Part shown: positions 7,965 through 21,178 of the stretch, piece after piece | Layout: each line of letters starts with the position of its first letter | How positions within the stretch are numbered: the stretch's first letter is position 1 | Origin: Urophycis tenuis | Lineage: Eukaryota; Chordata; Actinopteri; Gadiformes; Phycidae | DNA length: 64,000 nucleotides | Direction: 5' to 3' | NCBI GenBank assembly: GCA_036785325.1 | Contig: JAXIVH010000050.1 | Coordinates: forward strand, 1,178,001-1,242,000 | Translations under genes and position numbers: made by a program | Notes under the pieces: model-generated | Databases searched by the model: none | What the model was told of the DNA's origin: nothing | The model's input: the letters and a program-made list of their open reading frames with translations, nothing else

Positions 7965-10067
7965 CTCATCCAACGACTCGGTAGTTGAATAGGGGATCAA
8001 AGGCAGTTGCACTCGCCAATATCTAGTCATCCGCAGCTCTCTTTTCCCATATTACCAAGAATGAAGTAAAACGAAATGGTTATCTGTCTTGTTGTGATAT
8101 AACCGCTGATTTGGAGATATAGACTTGTTTTTCCTTTTCCCAAAGGTTTTCTTTGTTCCAAGATGAAGGTCAATCTAGTTTGATTGAAGGTACTTCCAAT
8201 GCATTGGTATATTTACTTATTTGAATAAAGACGAGTCACAGCTGGAGTGAGACTTTTCTTTTCCATTTCTATTTTAGTATAAACGTGCTATCGAAATATT
8301 AGGACACGTCATCAGTAGTGGACCCTGGGATCATAGGGTGTTTCTGGCCATTGTCACTATACACCCTCACCCAAGGGAGGCCCCCCCGAGAGTGATCAAT
8401 TCTCAAGGTGTGTCGTTTCCGAAATGGAATTGGTATTGGGTTTAAGCTTTTTTAGGAGTGATCATTTGTTGAGGTAACGTCGAGGTAAGTAAAGGTAAGT
8501 AAAACACTTTTTAGGATACATTGTTTTGGTTATGGAGAGGAGGGGGCACATACTTACCCCCTGACCAGCACAAACCAGTTGTTAACACCGCTAGGTAGCC
8601 CTGGTTTGGCCAATCAGGGCCGGAGCTTGGTTCTTGTCCTCTGTTGGGTCCAGATGAACTAGCAGAAAACTGGGGTCACGAAGGACCGAGGCCAGCCGTG
8701 ACAAAGCACTGCCTCCACGGCCCCCCAATGCAGCTATCCTCAGCGATGGGTGTCCAGACCTAGGAAAGACCAAGACCAGCCCCGACCAGCGGTGCCTTCC
8801 CAGTCGGTCCCAGGGTAGGAAAGGCCAAGGCCAGCCGCGACTAAGCACTGCCTCCCTGGCCCCTCCAGGACCCCATGCCGAACAGCCTGTTAATAACAAT
8901 TCCTGTGCCCCATACACCGCGCGACTACAGCGATTGTGTAGGAAGTTGACCTTAGAGAAGACTCAATGGCTTACTTTCCTCACCCAAAACAACAATTTCT
9001 TGGGGTAGTCTATTCTCGCCGTAGGTACTTGGGTAATGGGTTTTTTTGTGAAAAGTTTTCCGGATGAAATGCATGCTGGGTAATTGTCTTCTTCCTCCAA
9101 TATGTCAAGTGTAGGTTAAGGTTAGGGTAGATTTAGGGGTAGAGTTAGCAGTTAACCTTAACGTTAGGTTTGAAGTAAATGGGAGGGGTTGCGGTTAGGG
9201 TTAAGGTTAGGGCTGAGGTTAGGGTTAGGTATAAGGTTACGGTTTAGGGTTAAGGTTAGGGTTAAGGTTAGGGTTACGGTTAGGGCTAAGGTTAGGGCTA
9301 AGGTTAGAGTAAGGGTTAGGGTTAGCGTTACGGTTAGGGTAAGGTTAGGGTTAGGGTTAGAGGTTAGGGGTTAGGGGTTAAGATGAGGGCTGAGGTTAGG
9401 GTTAAGGTTAGGGCTGAGGTTAGGGTTAGGTTTAAGGTTAGGGATAAGGTTAGGGTTGGGGTTACGGCTGAGATTGGGGTTAAGGTTAGGGTTGAGGTTA
9501 GGGTTAGTGTTATGGATAAGGTTAGGTTAAGTGTTAGGGCCAAGGTTAGGGTTAAGGTTATGGTTAAGATTAGGGTTAGGGCTAGAATTAGGGTTAGGGC
9601 TAAGGTTAGGGTTAGGGCTAGAATTAGGGTTAGGGCTAAGGTTAGGGTTAGGGTTATGGCTGAGGTTAGGGTTAAGGTTAGGTTTGAGGTTAGTGTTAAG
9701 GTTAGGGCCAAGGTTAGGGTTAGGGTTAAGGTTAGGGTTAGGGCTAAGGTTAGGGTTAGGGTTATGGCTGAGGCTAGGGTTAGGGCTAAAGTTAGGGCAA
9801 AGGTTAGAGTTAGGGTTAGCGTTAGAGTTAGGGTAGGGTTAGTGTTGGAGGTTAGGGTAGGCTTAGGGTTAGAGTTAGAGTAGGGGTTAGGGTTAGAGTT
9901 AGAGTAGGGGTTAGGGTTAGTGTTAAGGCTAAGGTTAGGGGTTGAGGTTAGTGTTAAGATTAGGGCCAAGGTAAGGGTTAGTGTTAGGGTTGAGTTAGGG
10001 TTAGGGCTAAGGTTAGGCCTATGGTTAGGGTTGGGTTCGTTAGAGTTATCTCGATGACCCCCCCCAC
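7965..10067 (+). repeat. Composite unit 4 (short type, 2,103 bp)
   Basis: Short unit offset from unit 2 by exactly 4,888 bp. It has the same block-C deletion junction (near 10036) and the same 36-bp tract duplication (9579-9650). I saw no difference from unit 2 in the parts compared by eye, so amplification or homogenisation of the dimer looks recent. Confidence 0.95.
9112..10036 (+). repeat. Degenerate TTAGGG tract, unit 4
   Basis: Copy of the unit-2 tract subtype, including the 36-bp duplication (9579-9650) and the deletion junction. Confidence 0.93.
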
Positions 10068-12852
10068 CTCATCCAACGACTCGGTAGTTGAATAGGGGAT
10101 CAAAGGCAGTTGCACTCGCCAATATCTAGTCATCCGCAGCTCTCTTTTCCCATATTACCAAGAATGAAGTAAAACGAAATGGTTATCTGTCTTGTTGTGA
10201 TATAACCGCTGATTTGGAGATATAGACTTGTTTTTCCTTTTCCCAAAGGTTTTCTTTGTTCCAAGATGAAGGTCAATCTAGTTTGATTGAAGGTACTTCC
10301 AATGCATTGGTATATTTACTTATTTGAATAAAGACGAGTCACAGCTGGAGTGAGACTTTTCTTTTCCATTTCTATTTTAGTATAAACGTGCTATCGAAAT
10401 ATTAGGACACGTCATCAGTAGTGGACCCTGGGATCATAGGGTGTTTCTGGCCATTGTCACTATACACCCTCACCCAAGGGAGGCCCCCCCGAGAGTGATC
10501 AATTCTCAAGGTGTGTCGTTTCCGAAATGGAATTGGTATTGGGTTTAAGCTTTTTTAGGAGTGATCATTTGTTGAGGTAACGTCGAGGTAAGTAAAGGTA
10601 AGTAAAACACTTTTTAGGATACATTGTTTTGGTTATGGAGAGGAGGGGGCACATACTTACCCCCTGACCAGCACAAACCAGTTGTTAACACCGCTAGGTA
10701 GCCCTGGTTTGGCCAATCAGGGCCGGAGCTTGGTTCTTGTCCTCTGTTGGGTCCAGATGAACTAGCAGAAAACTGGGGTCACGAAGGACCGAGGCCAGCC
10801 GTGACAAAGCACTGCCTCCACGGTCCCCCAATGCAGCTATCCTCAGCGATGGGTGTCCAGACCTAGGAAAGACCAAGACCAGCCCCGACCAGCGGTGCCT
10901 TCCCAGTCGGTCCCAGGGTAGGAAAGGCCAAGGCCAGCCGCGACTAAGCACTGCCTCCCTGGCCCCTCCAGGACCCCATGCCGAACAGCCTGTTAATAAC
11001 AATACCTGTGCCCCATACACCGCGCGACTACAGAGATTGTGTAGGAAGTTGACCTTAGAGAAGACTCAATGGCTTACTTTCCTCACCCAAAACAACAATT
11101 TCTTGGGGTAGTCTATTCTCGCCGTAGGTACTTCGGTAATGGGTTTTTTTGTGAAAAGTTTTCCGGATGAAATGCATGCTGGGTAATTGTCTTCTTCCTC
11201 CAATATGTCAAGTGTAGGTTAAGGTTAGGGTAGATTTAGGGGTAGAGTTAGCAGTTAACCTTAACGTTAGGTTTGAAGTAAATGGGAGGGGTTGCGGTTA
11301 GGGTTAAGGTTAGGGCTGAGGTTAGGGTTAGGTATAAGGTTACGGTTTAGGGTTAAGGTTAGGGTTAAGGTTAGGGTTACGGTTAGGGCTAAGGTTAGGG
11401 CTAAGGTTAGAGTAAGGGTTAGGGTTAGCGTTACGGTTAGGGTAAGGTTAGGGTTAGGGTTAGAGGTTAGGGGTTAGGGGTTAGGGTTAAGATGAGGGCT
11501 GAGGTTAGGGTTAAGGTTAGGGCTGAGGTTAGGGTTAGGTTTAAGGTTAGGGATAAGGTTAGGGTTGGGGTTACGGCTGAGATTTGGGTTAAGGTTAGGG
11601 TTGAGGTTAGGGTTAATGTTATGGATAAGGTTAGGTTAAGTGTTAGGGCCAAGGTTAGGGTTAAGGTTATGGTTAAGATTAGGGTTAGGGCTAGAATTAG
11701 GGTTAGGGCTAAGGTTAGGGTTAGGGTTATGGCTGAGGTTAGGGTTAAGGTTAGGTTTGAGGTTAGTGTTAAGGTTAGGGCCAAGGTTAGGGTTAGGGTT
11801 AAGGTTAGGGTTAGGGCTAAGGTTAGGGTTAGGGTTATGGCTGAGGCTAGGGTTAGGGCTAAAGTTAGGGCAAAGGTTAGAGTTAGGGTTAGCGTTAGAG
11901 TTAGGGTAGGGTTAGTGTTGGAGGTTAGGGTAGGCTTAGGGTTAGAGTTAGAGTAGGGGTTAGGGTTAGAGTTAGAGTAGGGGTTAGGGTTAGTGTTAAG
12001 GCTAAGGTTAGGGGTTGAGGTTAGTGTTAAGATTAGGGCCAAGGTAAGGGTTAGTGTTAGGGTTGAGTTAGGGTTAGGGCTAAGGTTAGGCCTATGGTTA
12101 GGGTTGGGGTTGAGGTTATCCCTAGGGTTAGAGTTAGAGCTAGAGATTGAGGAAGGTAGAGTCAAGGTGAGACAGTCTGTACGGACTGAACTCACCCCCG
12201 CCGGATCGGGCTAGTACACTCTATCTCCCCCAACTCCCTCATTTCCATGAGGGAAGACAGGGGAGAAGAGATGGGAGGAGTATATATATTTAATATATAT
12301 TTTTTTAGTAAATAAATACATCGAGAGACTCACCGCTGGAGTGGGTTTTAATCTTTGTATTCAAGGTTGTTCCTCCTCTTTTGATTCCTCGCTGGTGGTG
12401 CGTCGTCTCCACCTAGTGGTCGTTTTGTGAAGAAGAGTTATAGAAATAGAAATAGAAATACTCTATTGTTCCCAGGTTGGGAAATTGCATTAATAGGTAA
12501 GTAATAATAATAATAACAATAATAATAGGTAATTGCAATAGTTGGTAAGGTAATCTATATTTAATTTATTTATTTATATTTGTATATTTATTTAGTCTAT
12601 TTATTTATTCATTTTTGTTTATTTATTTATTTAGATAAAGAGGATCACAGCTGGAGTGAGTTTTTAGTCTTTGTGTTAAAGGCTGGTTGCCTTCTTTTGA
12701 TTCTTCAGTGGTGGTCCATCGCCTCCATCTAGTGGTCGTTTTGTGAATAACAGTTGGTAAGGTAATATAAATGGGTTGTGTAGAGAGCCCGTTCTTTCGA
12801 TGGCCCTGGCTCGGTTAGGTTCGTTAGAGTTATCTCGATGACCCCCCCCCAC
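10068..12852 (+). repeat. Composite unit 5 (long type, 2,785 bp)
   Basis: Long unit offset from unit 3 by exactly 4,888 bp, with the unit 1/3 tract variants. A private substitution lies in the GC-rich part (CAATACCTG near 11002 in place of CAATTCCTG). This is the last unit in dimer register: the next unit is long instead of short. Confidence 0.95.
11215..12144 (+). repeat. Degenerate TTAGGG tract, unit 5
   Basis: Copy of the unit-1/3 tract subtype (GAGATTTGGG, GGTTAATGTTATGG). Confidence 0.93.
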
Positions 12853-15624
12853 CTCATCCAACGACTCGGTAGTTGAATAGGGGATCAAAGGCAGTTGCAC
12901 TCGCCAATATCTAGTCATCCGCAGCTCTCTTTTCCCATATTACCAAGAATGAAGTAAAACGAAATGGTTATCTGTCTTGTTGTGATATAACCGCTGATTT
13001 GGAGATATAGACTTGTTTTTCCTTTTCCCAAAGGTTTTCTTTGTTCCAAGATGAAGGTCAATCTAGTTTGATTGAAGGTACTTCCAATGCATTGGTATAT
13101 TTACTTATTTGAATAAAGACGAGTCACAGCTGGAGTGAGACTTTTCTTTTCCATTTCTATTTTAGTATAAACGTGCTATCGAAATATTAGGACACGTCAT
13201 CAGTAGTGGACCCTGGGATCATAGGGTGTTTCTGGCCATTGTCACTATACACCCTCACCCAAGGGAGGCCCCCCCGAGAGTGATCAATTCTCAAGGTGTG
13301 TCGTTTCCGAAATGGAATTGGTATTGGGTTTAAGCTTTTTTAGGAGTGATCATTTGTTGAGGTAACGTCGAGGTAAGTAAAGGTAAGTAAAACACTTTTT
13401 AGGATACATTGTTTTGGTTATGGAGAGGAGGGGGCACATACTTACCCCCTGACCAGCACAAACCAGTTGTTAACACCGCTAGGTAGCCCTGGTTTGGCCA
13501 ATCAGGGCCGGAGCTTGGTTCTTGTCCTCTGTTGGGTCCAGATGAACTAGCAGAAAACTGGGGTCACGAAGGACCGAGGCCAGCCGTGACAAAGCACTGC
13601 CTCCACGGTCCCCCAATGCAGCTATCCTCAGCGATGGGTGTCCAGACCTAGGAAAGACCAAGACCAGCCCCGACCAGCGGTGCCTTCCCAGTCGGTCCCA
13701 GGGTAGGAAAGGCCAAGGCCAGCCGCGACTAAGCACTGCCTCCCTGGCCCCTCCAGGACCCCATGCCGAACAGCCTGTTAATAACAATTCCTGTGCCCCA
13801 TACACCGCGCGACTACAGAGATTGTGTAGGAAGTTGACCTTAGAGAAGACTCAATGGCTTACTTTCCTCACCCAAAACAACAATTTCTTGGGGTAGTCTA
13901 TTCTCGCCGTAGGTACTTGGGTAATGGGTTTTTTTGTGAAAAGTTTTCCGGATGAAATGCATGCTGGGTAATTGTCTTCTTCCTCCAATATGTCAAGTGT
14001 AGGTTAAGGTTAGGGTAGATTTAGGGGTAGAGTTAGCAGTTAACCTTAACGTTAGGTTTGAAGTAAATGGGAGGGGTTGCGGTTAGGGTTAAGGTTAGGG
14101 CTGAGGTTAGGGTTAGGTATAAGGTTACGGTTTAGGGTTAAGGTTAGGGTTAAGGTTAGGGTTACGGTTAGGGCTAAGGTTAGGGCTAAGGTTAGAGTAA
14201 GGGTTAGGGTTAGCGTTACGGTTAGGGTAAGGTTAGGGTTAGGGTTAGAGGTTAGGGGTTAGGGGTTAGGGTTAAGATGAGGGCTGAGGTTAGGGTTAAG
14301 GTTAGGGCTGAGGTTAGGGTTAGGTTTAAGGTTAGGGATAAGGTTAGGGTTGGGGTTACGGCTGAGATTGGGGTTAAGGTTAGGGTTGAGGTTAGGGTTA
14401 GTGTTATGGATAAGGTTAGGTTAAGTGTTAGGGCCAAGGTTAGGGTTAAGGTTATGGTTAAGATTAGGGTTAGGGCTAGAATTAGGGTTAGGGCTAAAGT
14501 TAGGGTTAGGGTTATGGCTGAGGTTAGGGTTAAGGTTAGGTTTGAGGTTAGTGTTAAGGTTAGGGCCAAGGTTAGGGTTAGGGTTAAGGTTAGGGTTAGG
14601 GCTAAGGTTAGGGTTAGGGTTATGGCTGAGGCTAGGGTTAGGGCTAAAGTTAGGGCAAAGGTTAGAGTTAGGGTTAGCGTTAGAGTTAGGGTAGGGTTAG
14701 TGTTGGAGGTTAGGGTAGGCTTAGGGTTAGAGTTAGAGTAGGGGTTAGGGTTAGAGTTAGAGTAGGGGTTAGGGTTAGTGTTAAGGCTAAGGTTAGGGGT
14801 TGAGGTTAGCGTTAAGATTAGGGCCAAGGTAAGGGTTAGTGTTAGGGTTGAGTTAGGGTTAGGCCTATGGTTAGGGTTGGGGTTGAGGTTATCCCTAGGG
14901 TTAGAGTTAGAGCTAGAGATTGAGGAAGGTAGAGTCAAGGTGAGACAGTCTGTACGGACTGAACTCACCCCCGCCGGATCGGGCTAGTACACTCTATCTC
15001 CCCCAACTCCCTCATTTCCATGAGGGAAGACAGGGGAGAAGAGATGGGAGGAGTATATATATTTAATATATATTTTTTTAGTAAATAAATACATCGAGAG
15101 ACTCACAGCTGGAGTGGGTTTTAATCTTTGTATTCAAGGTTGTTCCTCCTCTTTTGATTCCTCGCTGGTGGTGCGTCGTCTCCACCTAGTGGTCGTTTTG
15201 TGAAGAAGAGTTATAGAAATAGAAATAGAAATACTCTATTGTTCCCAGGTTGGGAAATTGCATTAATAGGTAAGTAATAATAATAATAACAATAATAATA
15301 GGTAATTGCAATAGTTGGTAAGGTAATCTATATTTAATTTATTTATTTATATTTGTATATTTATTTAGTCTATTTATTTATTCATTTTTGTTTATTTATT
15401 TATTTAGATAAAGAGGATCACAGCTGGAGTGAGTTTTTAGTCTTTGTGTTAAAGGCTGGTTGCCTTCTTTTGATTCTTCAGTGGTGGTCCATCGCCTCCA
15501 TCTAGTGGTCGTTTTGTGAATAACAGTTGGTAAGGTAATATAAATGGGTTGTGTAGAGAGCCCGTTCTTTCGATGGCCCTGGCTCGGTTAGGTTCGTTAG
15601 AGTTATCTCGATGACCCCCCCCAC
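12853..15624 (+). repeat. Composite unit 6 (long type, 2,772 bp)
   Basis: Long unit that breaks the long/short alternation. It has the tract subtype GAGATTGGGGTTAAGG, seen otherwise in short units and in units 7, 8 and 11, and lacks 12 bp near 14860 (GTTAGGCCTATGG directly after GAGTTAGG). Block C has ACTCACAGCTGG, the subtype shared with units 7 and 8. It looks like a recombinant of a short-unit tract with a long-unit block C. Confidence 0.95.
14000..14917 (+). repeat. Degenerate TTAGGG tract, unit 6
   Basis: Tract with GAGATTGGGG, GGCTAAAGTTAGGG near 14496 and a 12-bp loss near 14860 (two hexamers, so the six-base register is kept). Confidence 0.93.
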
Positions 15625-18408
15625 CTCATCCAACGACTCGGTAGTTGAATAGGGGATCAAAGGCAGTTGCACTCGCCAATATCTAGTCATCCGCAGCTCT
15701 CTTTTCCCATATTAACAAGAATGAAGTAAAACGAAATGGTTATCTGTCTTGTTGTGATATAACCGCTGATTTGGAGATATAGACTTGTTTTTCCTTTTCC
15801 CAAAGGTTTTCTTTGTTCCAAGATGAAGGTCAATCTAGTTTGATTGAAGGTACTTCCAATGCATTGGTATATTTACTAATTTGAATAAAGACGAGTCACA
15901 GCTGGAGTGAGACTTTTCTTTTCCATTTCTATTTCAGTATAAACGTGCTATCGAAATATTAGGACACGTCATCAGTAGTGGACCCTGGGATCATAGGGTG
16001 TTTCTGGCCATTGTCACTATACACCCTCACCCAAGGGAGGCCCCCCCGAGAGTGATCAATTCTCAAGGTGTGTCGTTTCCGAAATGGAATTGGTATTGGG
16101 TTTAAGCTTTTTTAGGAGTGATCATTTGTTGAGGTAACGTCGAGGTAAGTAAAGGTAAGTAAAACACTTTTTAGGATACATTGTTTTGGTTATGGAGAGG
16201 AGGGGGCACATACTTACCCCCTGACCAGCACAAACCAGTTGTTAACACCGCTAGGTAGCCCTGGTTTGGCCAATCAGGGCCGGAGCTTGGTTCTTGTCCT
16301 CTGTTGGGTCCAGATGAACTAGCAGAAAACTGGGGTCACGAAGGACCGAGGCCAGCCGTGACAAAGCACTGCCTCCACGGTCCCCCAATGCAGCTATCCT
16401 CAGCGATGGGTGTCCAGACCTAGGAAAGACCAAGACCAGCCCCGACCAGCGGTGCCTTCCCAGTCGGTCCCAGGGTAGGAAAGGCCAAGGCCAGCCGCGA
16501 CTAAGCACTGCCTCCCTGGCCCCTCCAGGACCCCATGCCGAACAGCCTGTTAATAACAATTCCTGTGCCCCATACACTGCGCGACTACAGCGATTGTGTA
16601 GGAAGTTGACCTTAGAGAAGACTCAATGGCTTACTTTCCTCACCCAAAACAACAATTTCTTGGGGTAGTCTATTCTCGCCGTAGGTACTTGGGTAATGGG
16701 TTTTTTTGTGAAAAGTTTTCCGGATGAAATGCATGCTGGGTAATTGTCTTCTTCCTCCAATATGTCAAGTGTAGGTTAAGGTTAGGGTAGATTTAGGGGT
16801 AGAGTTAGCAGTTAACCTTAACGTTAGGTTTGAAGTAAATGGGAGGGGTTGCGGTTAGGGTTAAGGTTAGGGCTGAGGTTAGGGTTAGGTATAAGGTTAC
16901 GGTTTAGGGTTAAGGTTAGGGTTAAGGTTAGGGTTACGGTTAGGGCTAAGGTTAGGGCTAAGGTTAGAGTAAGGGTTAGGGTTAGCGTTACGGTTAGGGT
17001 AAGGTTAGGGTTAGGGTTAGAGGTTAGGGGTTAGGGGTTAGGGTTAAGATGAGGGCTGAGGTTAGGGTTAAGGTTAGGGCTGAGGTTAGGGTTAGGTTTA
17101 AGGTTAGGGATAAGGTTAGGGTTGGGGTTACGGCTGAGATTGGGGTTAAGGTTAGGGTTGAGGTTAGGGTTAGTGTTATGGATAAGGTTAGGTTAAGTGT
17201 TAGGGCCAAGGTTAGGGTTAAGGTTATGGTTAAGATTAGGGTTAGGGCTAGAATTAGGGTTAGGGCTAAAGTTAGGGTTAGGGTTATGGCTGAGGTTAGG
17301 GTTAAGGTTAGGTTTGAGGTTAGTGTTAAGGTTAGGGCCAAGGTTAGGGTTAGGGTTAAGGTTAGGGTTAGGGCTAAGGTTAGGGTTAGGGTTATGGCTG
17401 AGGCTAGGGTTAGGGCTAAAGTTAGGGCAAAGGTTAGAGTTAGGGTTAGCGTTAGAGTTAGGGTAGGGTTAGTGTTGGAGGTTAGGGTAGGCTTAGGGTT
17501 AGAGTTAGAGTAGGGGTTAGGGTTAGAGTTAGAGTAGGGGTTAGGGTTAGTGTTAAGGCTAAGGTTAGGGGTTGAGGTTAGTGTTAAGATTAGGGCCAAG
17601 GTAAGGGTTAGTGTTAGGGTTGAGTTAGGGTTAGGGCTAAGGTTAGGCCTATGGTTAGGGTTGGGGTTGAGGTTATCCCTAGGGTTAGAGTTAGAGCTAG
17701 AGATTGAGGAAGGTAGAGTCAAGGTGAGACAGTCTGTACGGACTGAACTCACCCCCGCCGGATCGGGCTAGTACACTCTATCTCCCCCAACTCCCTCATT
17801 TCCATGAGGGAAGACAGGGGAGAAGAGATGGGAGGAGTATATATATTTAATATATATTTTTTTAGTAAATAAATACATCGAGAGACTCACAGCTGGAGTG
17901 GGTTTTAATCTTTGTATTCAAGGTTGTTCCTCCTCTTTTGATTCCTCGCTGGTGGTGCGTCGTCTCCACCTAGTGGTCGTTTTGTGAAGAAGAGTTATAG
18001 AAATAGAAATAGAAATACTCTATTGTTCCCAGGTTGGGAAATTGCATTAATAGGTAAGTAATAATAATAATAACAATAATAATAGGTAATTGCAATAGTT
18101 GGTAAGGTAATCTATATTTAATTTATTTATTTATATTTGTATATTTATTTAGTCTATTTATTTATTCATTTTTGTTTATTTATTTATTTAGATAAAGAGG
18201 ATCACAGCTGGAGTGAGTTTTTAGTCTTTGTGTTAAAGGCTGGTTGCCTTCTTTTGATTCTTCAGTGGTGGTCCATCGCCTCCATCTAGTGGTCGTTTTG
18301 TGAATAACAGTTGGTAAGGTAATATAAATGGGTTGTGTAGAGAGCCCGTTCTTTCGATGGCCCTGGCTCGGTTAGGTTCGTTAGAGTTATCTCGATGACC
18401 CCCCCCAC
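15625..18408 (+). repeat. Composite unit 7 (long type, 2,784 bp)
   Basis: Long unit closest to unit 6. It shares ATATTAACAAG near its start, CTATTTCAGTATAAACG in block A and ACTCACAGCTGG in block C. It retains the 12 bp that unit 6 lacks in the tract. Confidence 0.95.
16772..17701 (+). repeat. Degenerate TTAGGG tract, unit 7
   Basis: Same subtype as unit 6, without the 12-bp loss. Confidence 0.93.
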
Positions 18409-21178
18409 CTCATCCAACGACTCGGTAGTTGAATAGGGGATCAAAGGCAGTTGCACTCGCCAATATCTAGTCATCCGCAGCTCTCTTTTCCCATATTAAC
18501 AAGAATGAAGTAAAACGAAATGGTTATCTGTCTTGTTGTGATATAACCGCTGATTTGGAGATATAGACTTGTTTTTCCTTTTCCCAAAGGTTTTCTTTGT
18601 TCCAAGATGAAGGTCAATCTAGTTTGATTGAAGGTACTTCCAATGCATTGGTATATTTACTTATTTGAATAAAGACGAGTCACAGCTGGAGTGAGACTTT
18701 TCTTTTCCATTTCTATTTCAGTATAAACGTGCTATCGAAATATTAGGACACGTCATCAGTAGTGGACCCTGGGATCATAGGGTGTTTCTGGCCATTGTCA
18801 CTATACACCCTCACCCAAGGGAGGCCCCCCCGAGAGTGATCAATTCTCAAGGTGTGTCGTTTCCGAAATGGAATTGGTATTGGGTTTAAGCTTTTTTAGG
18901 AGTGATCATTTGTTGAGGTAACGTCGAGGTAAGTAAAGGTAAGTAAAACACTTTTTAGGATACATTGTTTTGGTTATGGAGAGGAGGGGGCACATACTTA
19001 CCCCCTGACCAGCACAAACCAGTTGTTAACACCGCTAGGTAGCCCTGGTTTGGCCAATCAGGGCCGGAGCTTGGTTCTTGTCCTCTGTTGGGTCCAGATG
19101 AACTAGCAGAAAACTGGGGTCACGAAGGACCGAGGCCAGCCGTGACAAAGCACTGCCTCCACGGTCCCCCAATGCAGCTATCCTCAGCGATGGGTGTCCA
19201 GACCTAGGAAAGACCAAGACCAGCCCCGACCAGCGGTGCCTTCCCAGTCGGTCCCAGGGTAGGAAAGGCCAAGGCCAGCCGCGACTAAGCACTGCCTCCC
19301 TGGCCCCTCCAGGACCCCATGCCGAACAGCCTGTTAATAACAATTCCTGTGCCCCATACACCGCGCGACTACAGAGATTGTGTAGGAAGTTGACCTTAGA
19401 GAAGACTCAATGGCTTACTTTCCTCACCCAAAACAACAATTTCTTGGGGTAGTCTATTCTCGCCGTAGGTACTTCGGTAATGGGTTTTTTTGTGAAAAGT
19501 TTTCCGGATGAAATGCATGCTGGGTAATTGTCTTCTTCCTCCAATATGTCAAGTGTAGGTTAAGGTTAGGGTAGATTTAGGGGTAGAGTTAGCAGTTAAC
19601 CTTAACGTTAGGTTTGAAGTAAATGGGAGGGGTTGCGGTTAGGGTTAAGGTTAGGGCTGAGGTTAGGGTTAGGTATAAGGTTACGGTTTAGGGTTAAGGT
19701 TAGGGTTAAGGTTAGGGTTACGGTTAGGGCTAAGGTTAGGGCTAAGGTTAGAGTAAGGGTTAGGGTTAGCGTTACGGTTAGGGTAAGGTTAGGGTTAGAG
19801 GTTAGGGGTTAGGGGTTAGGGTTAAGATGAGGGCTGAGGTTAGGTTTAAGGTTAGGGCTGAGGTTAGGGTTAGGTTTAAGGTTAGGGATAAGGTTAGGGT
19901 TGGGGTTACGGCTGAGATTGGGGTTAAGGTTAGGGTTGAGGTTAGGGTTAGTGTTATGGATAAGGTTAGGTTAAGTGTTAGGGCCAAGGTTAGGGTTAAG
20001 GTTATGGTTAAGATTAGGGTTAGGGCTAGAATTAGGGTTAGGGCTAAGGTTAGGGTTAGGGTTATGGCTGAGGTTAGGGTTAAGGTTAGGTTTGAGGTTA
20101 GTGTTAAGGTTAGGGCCAAGGTTAGGGTTAGGGTTAAGGTTAGGGTTAGGGCTAAGGTTAGGGTTAGGGTTATGGCTGAGGCTAGGGTTAGGGCTAAAGT
20201 TAGGGCAAAGGTTAGAGTTAGGGTTAGCGTTAGAGTTAGGGTAGGGTTAGTGTTGGAGGTTAGGGTAGGCTTAGGGTTAGAGTTAGAGTAGGGGTTAGGG
20301 TTAGAGTTAGAGTAGGGGTTAGGGTTAGTGTTAAGGCTAAGGTTAGGGGTTGAGGTTAGTGTTAAGATTAGGGCCAAGGTAAGGGTTAGTGTTAGGGTTG
20401 AGTTAGGGTTAGGGCTAAGGTTAGGCCTATGGTTAGGGTTGGGGTTGAGGTTATCCCTAGGGTTAGAGTTAGAGCTAGAGATTGAGGAAGGTAGAGTCAA
20501 GGTGAGACAGTCTGTACGGACTGAACTCACCCCCGCCGGATCGGGCTAGTACACTCTATCTCCCCCAACAACCTCATTTCCATGAGGGAAGACAGGGGAA
20601 AAGAGATGGGAGGAGTATATATATTTAATATTTTTTTTTTTAGTAAATAAATACATCGAGAGACTCACAGCTGGAGTGGGTTTTAATCTTTGTATTCAAG
20701 GTTGTTCCTCCTCTTTTGATTCCTTGCTGGTGGTGCGTCGTCTCCACCTAGTGGTCGTTTTGTGAAGAAGAGTTATAGAAATAGAAATAGAAATACTCTA
20801 TTGTTCCCAGGTTGGGAAATTGCATTAATAGGTAAGTAATAATAATAATAATAGGTAATTGCAATAGTTGGTAAGGTAATCTATATTTAATTTATTTATG
20901 TATATTTGTATATTTATTTAGTCTATTTATTTATTCATTTTTGTTTATTTATTTATTTAGATAAAGAGGATCACAGCTGGAGTGAGTTTTTAGTCTTTGT
21001 GTTAAAGGCTGGTTGCCTTCTTTTGATTCTTCAGTGGTGGTCCATCGCCTCCATCTAGTGGTCGTTTTGTGAATAACAGTTGGTAAGGTAATATAAATGG
21101 GTTGTGTAGAGAGCCCGTTCTTTCGATCGCCCTGGCTCTGTTAGGTTCGTTAGAGTTATCTCGATGACCCCCCCCCAC
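18409..21178 (+). repeat. Composite unit 8 (long type, 2,770 bp)
   Basis: Long unit with the most private changes in block C. Both arms of the large hairpin are mutated (CAACAACCTCAT and GGGGAAAAGAG near 20565-20605), the AT-run reads TTTAATATTTTTTTT, and the AAT repeat is shorter than in units 1-7. The tract lacks one hexamer near 19790. Confidence 0.95.
19556..20479 (+). repeat. Degenerate TTAGGG tract, unit 8
   Basis: Tract one hexamer shorter near 19790, with a private GGTTAGGTTTAAGG near 19840. Length changes in whole hexamers indicate slippage or unequal exchange in register. Confidence 0.93.
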
